A DNA stretch of 64,000 nucleotides from Bostrychus sinensis (Eukaryota; Chordata; Actinopteri; Gobiiformes; Eleotridae). A model generated the notes under the pieces. That model saw only the letters and a list, made by a program, of their open reading frames with translations, did not search any database and was not told the DNA's origin. The first letter of the stretch is position 1. The number at the start of each line of letters is the position of its first letter. The stretch lies in the NCBI GenBank assembly GCA_020698575.1, contig CM036243.1, positions 36,569,488 through 36,633,487 on the forward strand, in the 5' to 3' direction. Positions 11,788-21,834 of this stretch are shown here, one piece after another. A program made the position numbers and the translations under genes.

Positions 11788-13022
11788 AAACGACAATAAA
11801 ACATAAAAGAAAATAGAGCTCTTTTCCTCCAAAATGATTAGAGTTCAGTTCCTTTAGGTCAATAGTTGTAGTTTCAGCCGTTGCTACCTGGGAAGTGTAG
11901 TAAGGTGCAGTTTTGTGTCTTATCTGGGATCCTGAAAGGTTCAGTTGGTTAAGGTTCTCTTGTGATTGGATGCTTCTGGCTGGCCACACCTTTCAGTACC
12001 GCTCACTTCCACCTTGAGCTCGGCTCTCCATCGACTGAGGATCACCATAAAACCAATCTACACAAAAGTGCAGAGAGTAAATTATTCTCCTCCTTATTCT
12101 TTTCAGTATGAGACCTCATATTTGCTCATATAACAGAGCATTACAACAATGAATTTACTCTTTTACCACTCTGGTATTTTAGCTTAGTTAGCTTTAAATT
12201 AATGATGGATTATCACATGAATGTTTCTTTTTTACAAATAATACACATTATGAAATAAAAATACATTATCAGATAAACATGAATGAGTAACACAAACCTG
12301 TACAATAACCATATTCAGATTATCAGAATGAATTATTTAGCATTCCTTTTTAACACATTTTACCATGACACTGAAATGAAGTAGAACTGCTTTTATACAC
12401 TATTTATGCTTTTTGTGACCAAAACCAGCTTATTGTGGCTTAAAACAGGCTTTTAACCATGAAATAACAGTGTTTGTATTAAAACCAAATGATTTTCAGT
12501 GCAAATAACACATGTTTTATTATCATAGTGCTAATCCTGGCCTTAGAAAAAACATTGACCACGCTAGCGATTAGCATTAGTGGATAGCATTAGCATTAGC
12601 GCGCTTAGCATTTCTGAGTCGTTTTATACAATTGCATTGATACAAAGTGCACCAAAGCGTGTGAAACATTAGACAACATTCATATAAACTCCAGATTTTT
12701 TTTATGAAGGGTATCTCAGCAGCAGATCAAGGCAAAATGTCATATTTTCATCATAACATTAGCCGTTAGCTGAAAGCTAAATGTGAACATGTTGTACACT
12801 CACCAGGATTTTCACAAGCAATGTCTCAACAAGATGCCACTCCTGTTGTTCACAGACGATTCTCTGTGTCTGTAATTGTTTCCAGTGAATTATTAGCTTT
12901 CATATTCAAAGACATTCCCATTTATTTGCGATTTTCGTTACGTGTTCTCTCTGCTCAGTGCACATACCAGGAGAGAAGTCAAACTGACCATGAACGCACG
13001 TGTCATGCTCTTGTTAATTACA

Positions 13023-13480
13023 TGAATGATGCTGAGCAAAGCTTTATTAAAATAAAACATAATTAAGAGTAAAGAGAAATAAAAGTAATACAGAAATGTT
13101 TAACAATTTAAATCATCAGCGCCCTCTGGTGGAGACAATCTTGTAAAAGGCTGTAGACTTTCAAAGACAAAGGTGTTGCATACAGGAGGCTACATGTTTG
13201 TAAATGTTTGTAAAGGTCCTCTATTCTGCTAAATCAACTTTATTTTTTATTTTTATTTTTTACTTTTAACCATGTTATAATGTTTACACCTCAAAAACAT
13301 ATCTGTAATAATATTTAGTTTTATTCACATGTGAGTAATTCTGTTTGCTGAGTCTGTTTCTTCTGAAGAGCAGAAAACTGACCATGAACGCACGTGTCAT
13401 GCTCTTGTTAATTACACCATTATAGCGCCCTCTACTGGACAACTTTTACACAGCAACTTAAATGACATACACAGGCTTAG
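13023..13480. repeat. Partial internal duplicate of 15,145-15,480
   Basis: The run starting at TGATGCTGAGCAAAGC, through CAGCGCCCTCTGGTGG, to a truncated TTAA-type element (GGTCCTCTATTCTGC onward) repeats sequence found at 15,145-15,480. The motif GACCATGAACGCACGTGTC occurs on both sides (about 12,985 and 13,378), while copy 2 has it once (about 37,521). That suggests this ~400-500 bp piece was inserted in copy 1 with duplication of that flank. Confidence 0.75.
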
Positions 13481-14332
13481 TAGCCCAATATCCCATATGG
13501 GTTACATCGTCTTTCACAGAGAAATATTTTCTAAAGAGGTCCAATATCAAATAACTCCACATACCTCCTGCAGTGTGCTCATGTACCCCTGGGGGTCGCT
13601 GCACCCCTGGTGGTTATTACTGTAAACTACAGAGTGACCTTGTGAGCCTAAAGACTTTCCTCTGAACCAACAGAGGACACAGAACCAGACTTCTGCCTTT
13701 GGAGGAAACATTATCATGCACACTAACACAGAAATGAGTTTGTTTTTGGACTAATTTTGCAGCATATCCCCTCTCGCTGTCTCTCTCCTGAGTTTGCTTT
13801 AAACTTAAATGGACGTAAACCTTTGCAGTAACATGAAGGTAAATATATTGTGTATGATTGATGGACGCTGGACAAATCCAAGGCTTTGGTCTGAAAATGT
13901 AAAAGACTGAAAACCGATGCTGGAAAACCTTTGTCCATCAAAGTCAAGGCACAATTACAGTAAACATTACGGTACCACAGTGATTTCCAAAAGTTATTCA
14001 ACAGCTTCAAAAACCAATGTTGGAGTTTTAAAAAACTCTTTCTGAGCTTCACACATTGGTTTAGTGCCCTCTGCTGGACACAATGTTGCAATACAGTTGA
14101 AGTAAAAGACAAACTTATTTAAACACAGAGTCAGTGTGATGGATAAATGAGTTGTTGCAGGGTGAAGAAAGTCCTCTGCACCTCCTCCTGGTGTAGCTTG
14201 GTAAAAAGCTTTCTCGATCAGCTGAGCAATTTGACTTTGAGTATTTTGGGATGTGTGTGCGCCTAAGCATTGTGTTGTGTGTGCGTTCCAGGATCAGTGT
14301 TGGGCTTATGGACTCAGCTGTCAAAGCGCAAT

Positions 14333-14528
14333 TTGATTTACAAATAAAGCCCTGCACATAATGTCCTCTTTGGGGATCTGCCGTGACCCTAGGAACTCCC
14401 GCAGGTTCTCCTCCATGACTGCTCCTCTAACCATTAGCAATCAACAACATTTGCAGCATCTCTAACAGTTTCTCGAGATCTCGCAAAACTTTCTCGGGAT
14501 TTTGCTTTTTTTCTCTCTCTCTCTCATC

Positions 14529-14559
<31 letters not shown>

Positions 14560-14575
14560 ATGTCCCCTAAGGAAC
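14333..14575 (-). other. Short repeat-borne reading-frame fragment (MEENLREFLGS...)
   Basis: On the minus strand a start codon opens MEENLREFLGSRQIPKED, continuing for only a few residues before leaving the conserved part. The same fragment is at about 38,360-38,590 (minus) and 63,700-63,899 (plus). It is preceded by a conserved ACTTTCTCGGGATTTTGC / CTCGAGATCTCG stretch and a poly-T. I do not recognise the family. It looks like the N-terminus of a repeat-encoded or captured protein cut off after about 22 residues, and I assign no function. Confidence 0.35.
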
Positions 14576-15334
14576 TCCGTATGAATCCATGAAATACTTT
14601 ATAAAACTGAAATTATATTGCAATGACTGTATATAATAAAATTGTTATTTGAATGGGAGTCAATGGCAATAGATAAAGAAGATAATAAGTGGTGTTTTTT
14701 ACCTACAGAAGTCATGGAAATAGTTAGATAAGGGCAACCTTTCTGCAATTCAGTAAAAATGCCACAAAACATAATTTAATTCATCATTACAACATGTATC
14801 AAATATGGAACCACACCAAACCTGCCTAGAGAGGATCAACTAAATCCAGTCTGGTAAATCTGACTTTACCTGAGCTCTTTTCCACTCTCTCCATTTCTCT
14901 ACAGCTGACCCTAAGAACTTAAAATCCTGTCACCTCCTGGCTCCACTGGGCTCTCTCTCATTCACACACATGTATTCTGTCTTTCTGCTGCTAAACTTCT
15001 TTCCTCTCTTCCCCAGAGCAAACATCACTACAAGAAAAAGCAACTAAATGTATGGAAATGGATGGCAGTTCTTTTTTAAAGCAATAAGTTTTTTCTTTTT
15101 CTTCTGAGCTACTGAGCAAATGAAAGAGTGACAGTCCAAAAACTGATGCTGAGCAAAGCTTTATTAAAATCAAACATAATTAAGAGTAAAGAAAAATAAA
15201 AGTAATACAGAAAATGTTTAACAATTTAAATCATCAGCGCCCTCTGGTGGAGACAATCTTGTAAAAGGCTGTAGACTTTCAAAGACAAAGGTGTTGCATA
15301 CAGGAGGCTACATGTTTGTAAATGTTTGTATTAA

Positions 15335-15834
15335 AGGTCCTCTATTCTGCTAAATCAGCTTTATTTTTTACTTTTAACCATGTTATAATGTTTACACCTC
15401 AAAAACATATCTGTAATAATATTTAGTTTTATTCACATGTGAGTAATTCTGTTTGCTGAGTCTGTTTCTTCTGAAGAGCAGAAAACGCTCGGCCTCACTG
15501 CTCGTACACCATCCCCAGACTCGCTCCAATAATTTCAGCCTTAAACCTCCGTCACCACGAAGCAGTCAGCTCATTTATCTGTTAGCCTCAGGTGGCTAAC
15601 AGCCGTGCTAAATAGCCATTTTATGCTCTGTCCATTCTCAACCATTGCCAGCAGGGGGCAACAGAAAACTTATCCAAGTGCTCTCTGCAAAAACTAATTG
15701 ACTCAAACTAACAGCTCCCCAGCAGAGGATGTTTTCCACACATACATTAGTTTAAGTTATAAAACATGAAATGCTAATGCAAAAATGTTTCAAAATTATT
15801 TCACAAAGACTGAAAAAAGCAGAATATTGGACCT
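15335..15834. mobile_element. MITE with TTAA flanks (~500 bp), duplication copy 1
   Basis: The termini AGGTCCTCTATTCTGC and, reversed, AGGTCCAATATTCTGC form imperfect inverted repeats, each preceded by TTAA (15,331-15,334 and 15,835-15,838). There is no coding capacity. It ends about 75 bp beyond the deaminase stop codon, so it probably contributes to the 3' untranslated region. A truncated relative is at about 13,213-13,380. Confidence 0.65.
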
Positions 15835-15909
15835 TTAAGAAGTTAAATAGGAAATCATAAAACATTATCATTAGAAATATGTAATTACAATTACATGTGT
15901 ATTGATATT

Positions 15910-17471
15910 CTACTGCACTCTGCCTGTCACACATCTTTTATTGATTTGGTTTTGGGAACCGTTAGCGGCGCATCTGATGCACTGCCGGCGCCCGCAGCGG
16001 TAGACGTTTGTCAACCCAAGTTTGTCTCCAAGGGTTGTGACTGAAGTGCGAGTGTCACGCTCAATATCTAAGGGTTCGTTTAATCTAGGATGCGCATATA
16101 TGTCTGTAAACACAAAGGCATAGTGTGTCCATTGTTGAATTTGAGTTGTCATGTTGATTATGTTGAACAGATGGGTTTTGTTCATACATTTTTCAACACA
16201 TGGGTTTGCGCGAACGTAAAACAGCAAAAAATCTGTATTTTTATTCTCTGTGTTTATCTGATTGACTAAGGTGTTAAACTTTTTAAAAACACGATATTCA
16301 GCATGGTCTGTGAAGCGTTTATAAATATTTAGAAGGTTTGGGATTTCATTCTCAGGACACTGTTCCTGTATATTAGACAGACCGAGGAAAGTCGCCCCCA
16401 CCACTCGAGAGCCGGTGTACACTCGACAGTTGATCATGGCAGCCTTCACCACATCAGGTTTGTCCAGATTAGTCACTGCAGCAAGGTCGAACTCTTGTTT
16501 CTGTTGATTGTATGGGATGCGCAGGGCCAAACTGAACATGGGAGAAGCAGTGGATCTGTAACAAAAATACAAAAATGAAATCACTGTGTTGACAAGTGAA
16601 CAACAACTGATCAGTCATCTTTCTTAAAGCCTCTATTTTCTGCTTTTGTTCATATTTTTAAACCAGTCTTGGTCTCCTCTAGAACAGCAGCAGTTTTTAC
16701 AGACTTTAAAAACATTTTGTGTATTTTAGTTCCTCCGGTGCCATAAAGAAGCAGGTGAAGAGACCAGCAGAGGGCAGCAGAGAGCAGACTGTTGCTGTCT
16801 TTTGAACAGAAACAGAGAAAAAAATGCTTTTTATTTCCTTAAACTTTTTAATGATGCCATTTTACTCCAAAATGAAAAATGTCTGTTAGGAATCAGTGGA
16901 AACAGAGCTGTACACTGTTTTGTTTGTGGATAAATGAATGAGAGCAGACTGGATGTAGAGGGCTTGGTGATTGGTCAGTGCTTCCTGGAGTGGGCGGAGG
17001 TTTGTTCAGCGCCAGAGAATACAGCATTACTCAAACAGGCTCGAGTTACACAAAACAGAACTCTAGGTCTGTTTTTGATGAAGGAACAACATTATAACAT
17101 GGGAGAAAGAGAAAAGAGGTTGATTTTGCAGAATATAGCTCCTTTAACTCTGCTGTTTTGCTAAATTTGAAATATATTTATAACTGGACGTTGGGGCTAC
17201 TTACCCATCTGATCGTCTAATATAAGTGGGTCTGTACCTGAAAAGAAACAAAACACAAAATTGTTCTATTTATTTTCAAGGTTTAGATGCTGTCACAGCT
17301 CAGAGAATGTCTCCAAAATAAGACTCACTGATTCAGGACCTGGCTCACGACCCCAGACAGTTTTTTCTTATCCACATTGTTATTCACATTGTTATTCACA
17401 TTCTCATCCACAGCATCAATGCTTTGAGCTGTCAGAAATACAGCAACCACTGTCCACCACAGACGAGACAT
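15910..17471 (-). CDS. Secreted AID/APOBEC-like zinc deaminase (SNAD-like), copy 1, three exons
   Basis: I assembled exons 17,329-17,471, 17,205-17,237 and 15,910-16,555. Each junction has GT-AG (donors GTGAGT and GTAAGT; acceptors TTTTCAG and GTTACAG), and the frame carries through to 273 residues and a stop. Residues 1-20 (MSRLWWTVVA, then VFLTAQSIDA) are a clear signal peptide. An asparagine-rich linker (23-33) follows, and the deaminase region begins near residue 60. HAE at 143-145 (16,297-16,305) and PCVEKC at 177-182 (16,186-16,203) fit the H[AV]E...PCx(2-4)C zinc signature of cytidine deaminases, 31 residues apart. HYAFVFTDIY (203-212) fits the next core strand. Cysteines 246, 251, 254 and 267 cluster near the C-terminus, and N-glycosylation sequons occur at 184 and 193. 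Signal peptide plus deaminase fold matches the secreted AID/APOBEC-like deaminases described from ray-finned fishes. Substrate and activity are unknown. The family call is inference from motifs; the exon structure is seen directly. Confidence 0.72.
16628..17153. mobile_element. MITE-like element inside intron 2 of deaminase copy 1
   Basis: Inverted relative of the element at 7,048. Its ends are AGCCTCTATTTTCTGC and GCAGAATATAGCTCCT, flanked by TTAA at 16,624-16,627 and 17,154-17,157. It makes up over 80% of the intron between the 33-nt exon and the main exon. The same insertion is at the orthologous site in duplication copy 2, so it predates the duplication. Confidence 0.65.
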
Positions 17472-17489
17472 CTTCAACCAGAGACCAAG

Positions 17490-17530
17490 CTGAGTGTAGG
17501 AGCTCCTCTGTAACTGCACCTTTATGTACA
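17490..17530 (-). promoter_or_regulatory. Candidate core promoter of deaminase copy 1
   Basis: On the minus strand TGTACATAAAGG (about 17,519-17,528) lies about 50 bp upstream of the start codon at 17,471. That is right for a TATA-like box with a short 5' untranslated region. The sequence is preserved in copy 2 (about 41,501-41,510). No transcript data are available; this is positional inference. Confidence 0.4.
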
Positions 17531-17872
17531 CAAACGTTTGTGATGAGAAAATGTCAGAGTTTTCATGAACCAACCAGACCTGGACAGCCCATTATAATCT
17601 AATCTGCTCCACAATAACATTACTCCCTCCTGGAGCTTTGTTCTGCAATAAAAATGTACAAACTCTCTCTTTAATCCAAAGAGGGTCACAAGCCAGTGTA
17701 GTGTTTGTGCCAGTCCCAAACCCAAAAAGGGCATCTGGTGTAAAATTGGACAAATCTATAGGCTGTCTGAGAGTGGATCTCTGCTTCATGTGGTTCTCCC
17801 TGAGGTTTTGTCCCAAGGCTATTTTTTTATAGTTTATAATTACCAAGAAGGAGGCCTATGGACAGGGATGTA

Positions 17873-18484
17873 CCGTATTTTTCCGGACTATAAGTCGCAC
17901 TTTTTTTCATATACTCATTTCGCGTGTTTGTTGTTTTCACACTGAAAGCTGCGAGAAGGCACTCTAGGCTTGTGTACCAGCATCTGCTGCACCTGTACCA
18001 CTGACAATTTAAAATGTAAACATTACCACTAACAACTTAGGCTATAAAGACAACTGAGAAAGAGCGGAATAATTGGAAATGGAACTGATGCTGAGTCTGA
18101 CGACAGCCACGCAGAGGAGGAAGCGGCGCTTCGTCTACCTCCGGAGTTGGCGGAGTTGTTCAGAAGCGACACCGAGGATGAAGAATTTAAAGGATTTAGT
18201 GATTAGGAGTGAGATGGTGAGTTTGGTGAACTTGTTATATTATGTTTTTTATGCTATAGTTATGTGAATAACTGTTAATATATTACGTTAACATACGAGA
18301 CACCTGTTCAGTTCGTTGTTCTCTATTCTATTATTACTATAACTTGCCTTTCAACATGAAATGTCTGTTCTTGGTGTCGGATTTTGTAAAATAAATTTCC
18401 CCCCAAAAACGCGACTTATAGTCCAGTGCGACTTATATACGTTTTTTTCTTCATCATTATGCGCTTATAGTCCGGAAAATACGG
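17873..18484 (+). mobile_element. Non-autonomous pogo/Tc1-mariner-type element, TA target site
   Basis: 612-bp insertion with terminal inverted repeats CCGTATTTTTCCGGACTATA (left) and, reversed, CCGTATTTTCCGGACTATA (right), flanked by TA on each side. The matching position in duplication copy 2 (about 41,853, GGGATGTACTGTTTG) is an empty site with one TA, so the insertion postdates the duplication. Inside, about 18,078-18,209 can be read as an acidic tail ending LFRSDTEDEEFKGFSD then stop, which resembles the C-terminus of pogo-like transposases. No DDE catalytic core is present, so it needs a transposase in trans. Confidence 0.85.
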
Positions 18485-18786
18485 TACTGTTTGTTTACGT
18501 CTGTTCCTGTAAAGCCTTAAAACCACTGCTGCAATATTGGGCAATATAAATAAAAATGAATTATTAAACCAAATCTTGTGTGATGTTTTGCAGCAAACAA
18601 CTGAGCCAGAGTCTGAATTATAATACCTAAAGCATGAATTAATTTTGGTCTCTGCCTATTAAACTCTTTTTTTAAATATTTTTTTAAAGTAGCTATAATA
18701 TTGAGAACTACATTATCTGATGGTACTATTAACCACATCTATAAATGTAACAGTAGGATAACTAAACATTTTAGAAGCTGTGGTTT

Positions 18787-19214
18787 CTGGCGGGGAGCTC
18801 TCGTGCGTCTCTTCTTGGAGCAGCCCGTACGTTTTATTTGGTGCTTTAAGTAAACGCAGCTGCTCCTCCGAGTCTCAGAGCACTGTACGCTCTCCACACT
18901 TTGTACCTCTCCACCGCTCTGTTACGCTCTAAATATATAAATCTGAGCTAAACTCGAACAGAAACTCAGTGAAATGCAGGGACAGTGTCCTGCTGGGACA
19001 CAGCGTGAGTGGACACTGATCTGCGCAGCAAAACATCAAAATATTACAACAATAAGAATTTTTACACCATTCTTTTCTCATATTTACCAAAAGGGTGGCA
19101 ACATTAGAGAGGTGCTTCAGTAATGTATCCTAAAGTGACTTACCTGTTTTTGAAGATCTGCCTGTGTGACCTCTGACGATTAAAGAAACACTGGAGAGAA
19201 AACACTGATACCTC
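18787..19214. other. Anonymous single-copy stretch between duplication block and truncated spacer
   Basis: No gene recognised. On the minus strand CTTCAAAAACAG followed by GTAAGTCAC (about 19,136-19,156) is a good splice-donor match, and an open frame runs into it from the spacer, so an exon cannot be excluded. The first ~150 bp contains several CpGs. Nothing else stands out. Confidence 0.4.
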
Positions 19215-20085
19215 GTTTTATAGAGAAAATGTGGCGCAATGTCAAAGATGTTTGTTAATGATGACGAGGACGAGATGAGGTTTGATAAATGTGTCGTAAG
19301 ATTGTTTTGGAAACATTTTGCAAATATGTAAATACAACTGAACCATGACAAGTAAGACACAGTGTGGCCCAGGTCAAAGGTCACAGAAAGCCTGGATTCA
19401 ACACAGGAACAGCACTAAATTATAATTCTACCTGAACAAAAAGGGACTATATTCTGCAAAATCTACCTTTTTTAACTTTTCTCCCATGTTATGTTGTTCT
19501 CTCATCAAAAACAGACCTGGAGTTTCATTCACGCCTGTTTGAGTAATCCTGTATTCTCTGGTGCTGAGTTTCTGAGGCCTCAGAACGCTCAGTTCCACAA
19601 ACCTCCGCCCACTCCAGGAAGCACTGACCAATCACCAAGCCCTCTACATCCAGTCTGCTCTCATTCATTTATCCAAAAACAAAACACTGTACAGCTCTGT
19701 TTCCACTGATTCCTCACACACTTTTATTTTGGAGTAAAATGATACAAAAAGTTTAAGGAAATGATTTTAATAATTTTCAAACGACAGTAACAGCTCTGCC
19801 CTCTGCTGGTCTCCTTTGGTTTCTTTATGTCAGTAGTAGAGTATTTATTAAAACTGTTTTCTTTTATTCACATAAAGTTTTTAAAGTCTGTAAACTGTGC
19901 TGCTGTTCTAGAGGAGACCAAGACAGGTTTAAAAATATAAATAAAAACAGAAAATATTCTCTTTAATAAAGTTCTGTTGCTTTACAAAGTATGTGCTGTA
20001 AATACTGTAAGTTTACTGCAGTGGTTCTCAAACTGTGGTCCAGGTCTGACTGGTGGTACGCACTACACAGGCATCTGCTGGTGGT
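19215..20085. repeat. ~1.2-kb spacer unit, copy B (5'-truncated)
   Basis: Starts inside the unit at GTGGCGCAATGTCAAAGATG. It lacks the left ~730 bp including the (GAA)n tract, then follows the other copies to the GGTGGTCCTGTTTTAG boundary. Confidence 0.9.
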
Positions 20086-20637
20086 CCTGTTTTAGTCCTG
20101 ATCTATTTGCTTTACTTTAGACCTGGTTTAGTCCTGGTTTAGACCTGGTTTAGACCTGGTTTAGTCCTGGTTTAGGCCTGGTTTAGTCCTGGTTTAGGCC
20201 TGGATTAGTCCTGGTTTAGTCCTGGTTTAGGCCTGGTTTAGTCCTGGTTTAGGCCTGGTTTAGTCCTGGTTTGACCTGGTTTAGTCCTGGTTTAGTCTTG
20301 GTTTAGTCCTGGTTTAGTCCTGGTTTAGTTCTGGTTTAGTCCGGGTTTAGGCCTGGTTTAGTCCTGGTTTGACCAGGTTTAGTCCTGGTTTAGTCCTGGT
20401 TTAGGCCTGGTTTAGTCCTGGTTTAGGCCTGGTTTAGTCCTGGTTTGACCTGGTTTAGTCCTGGTTTAGTCCTGGTTTAGTCCGGGTTTAGTCCGGGTTT
20501 AGTCCTGCTTTAGTCCTGGTTTAGGCCTGGTTTAGTCCTGGTTTGACCTGGTTTAGTTCTGGTTTAGTCCTGGTTTAGTCCTGGTTTAGTCCTGGTTTAG
20601 GCCTGGTTTAGTCCTGGTTTAGTCCTGGTTTAGTCCT
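20086..20637. repeat. 11-bp minisatellite array 3
   Basis: About 50 units of the TCCTGGTTTAG family between spacer copies B and C. This is the shortest array, with frequent TCCGGGTTTAG variants. Confidence 0.95.
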
Positions 20638-21834
20638 GGATTCTAGACTTTCCTCTGAACCAACAGAGGACACAGAACCAGACTTCTGCTTTTGGAACAA
20701 AAACACAGAAACTAACCCTGTCATCAACTCATGGCAAAATAATTTACTTCTTTAAAACAGTTTGGCCTGGTTCTGTTGCACAGCACTGTGTCCTCTCTAA
20801 GTTATCTCTCGATGGACATAAACCGCTGCAGTAACATGATATCTGTAGAAAAATGGTCATAAACAAAGTTTATCTTCTTTTATCTCAAAATGTAAGAGAC
20901 ACCGCTGCTCTGAAGAAGAAAAAGAAGAAGAAGAAGAAGAAGAAGAAGAAGAAGAAGAAGAAGAAGAAGAAGAAGAAATGTGGTGCAATGTCAAAGATGT
21001 TTGTTAATGATGACGAGGACGAGATGAGGTTTGATAAATGTGTCGTAAGATTGTTTTGGAAACATTTTGCAAATATGTAAATACAACTGAACCATGACAA
21101 GTAAGACACAGTGTGGCCCAGGTCAAAGGTCACAGAAAGCCTGGATTCAACACAGGAACAGCACTAAATTATAATTCTACCTGAACAAAAAGGGACTATA
21201 TTCTGCAAAATCTACCTTTTTTAACTTTTCTCCCATGTTATGTTGTTCTCTCATCAAAAACAGACCTGGAGTTTCATTCACACCTGTTTGAGTAATCCTG
21301 TATTCTCTGGTGCTGAGTTTCTGAGGCCTCAGAACGCTCAGTTCCACAAACCTCCGCCCACTCCAGGAAGCACTGACCAATCACCAAGCCCTCTACATCC
21401 AGTCTGCTCTCATTCATTTTGTCCAAAAACAAAACACTGTACAGCTCTGTTTCCACTGATTCCTCACACACTTTTATTTTGGAGTAAAATGATACAAAAA
21501 GTTTAAGGAAATGATTTTAATAATTTTCAAACGACAGTAACAGCTCTGCCCTCTGCTGGTCTCCTTTGGTTTCTTTATGTCAGTAGTAGAGTATTTATTA
21601 AAACTGTTTTCTTTTATTCACATAAAGTTTTTAAAGTCTGTAAACTGTGCTGCTGTTCTAGAGGAGACCAAGACAGGTTTAAAAATATAAATAAAAACAG
21701 AAAATATTCTCTTTAATAAAGTTCTGTTGCTTTACAAAGTATGTGCTGTAAATACTGTAAGTTTACTGCAGTGGTTCTCAAACTGTGGTCCAGGTCTGAC
21801 TGGTGGTACGCACTACACAGGCTTCCTCTGGTGG
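20638..21834. repeat. ~1.2-kb spacer unit, copy C
   Basis: Full-length copy with (GAA)n at 20,912-20,978, the MITE-like element at about 21,188-21,717, and the hAT-like end near 21,770. It differs from copy A by isolated substitutions such as CATTCATTTTGTCC where others have CATTCATTTATCC. Confidence 0.92.

Noticed and set aside
13547..14357. Minus-strand open frames of 60-129 residues, also present at 37,576-38,387
   Set aside because: Shared through block duplication, but small indels shift frames between copies, so they are not conserved as proteins.
18073..18267. 64-residue frame in the pogo-type element
   Set aside because: It is in a different frame from the recognisable acidic transposase tail; no independent support.
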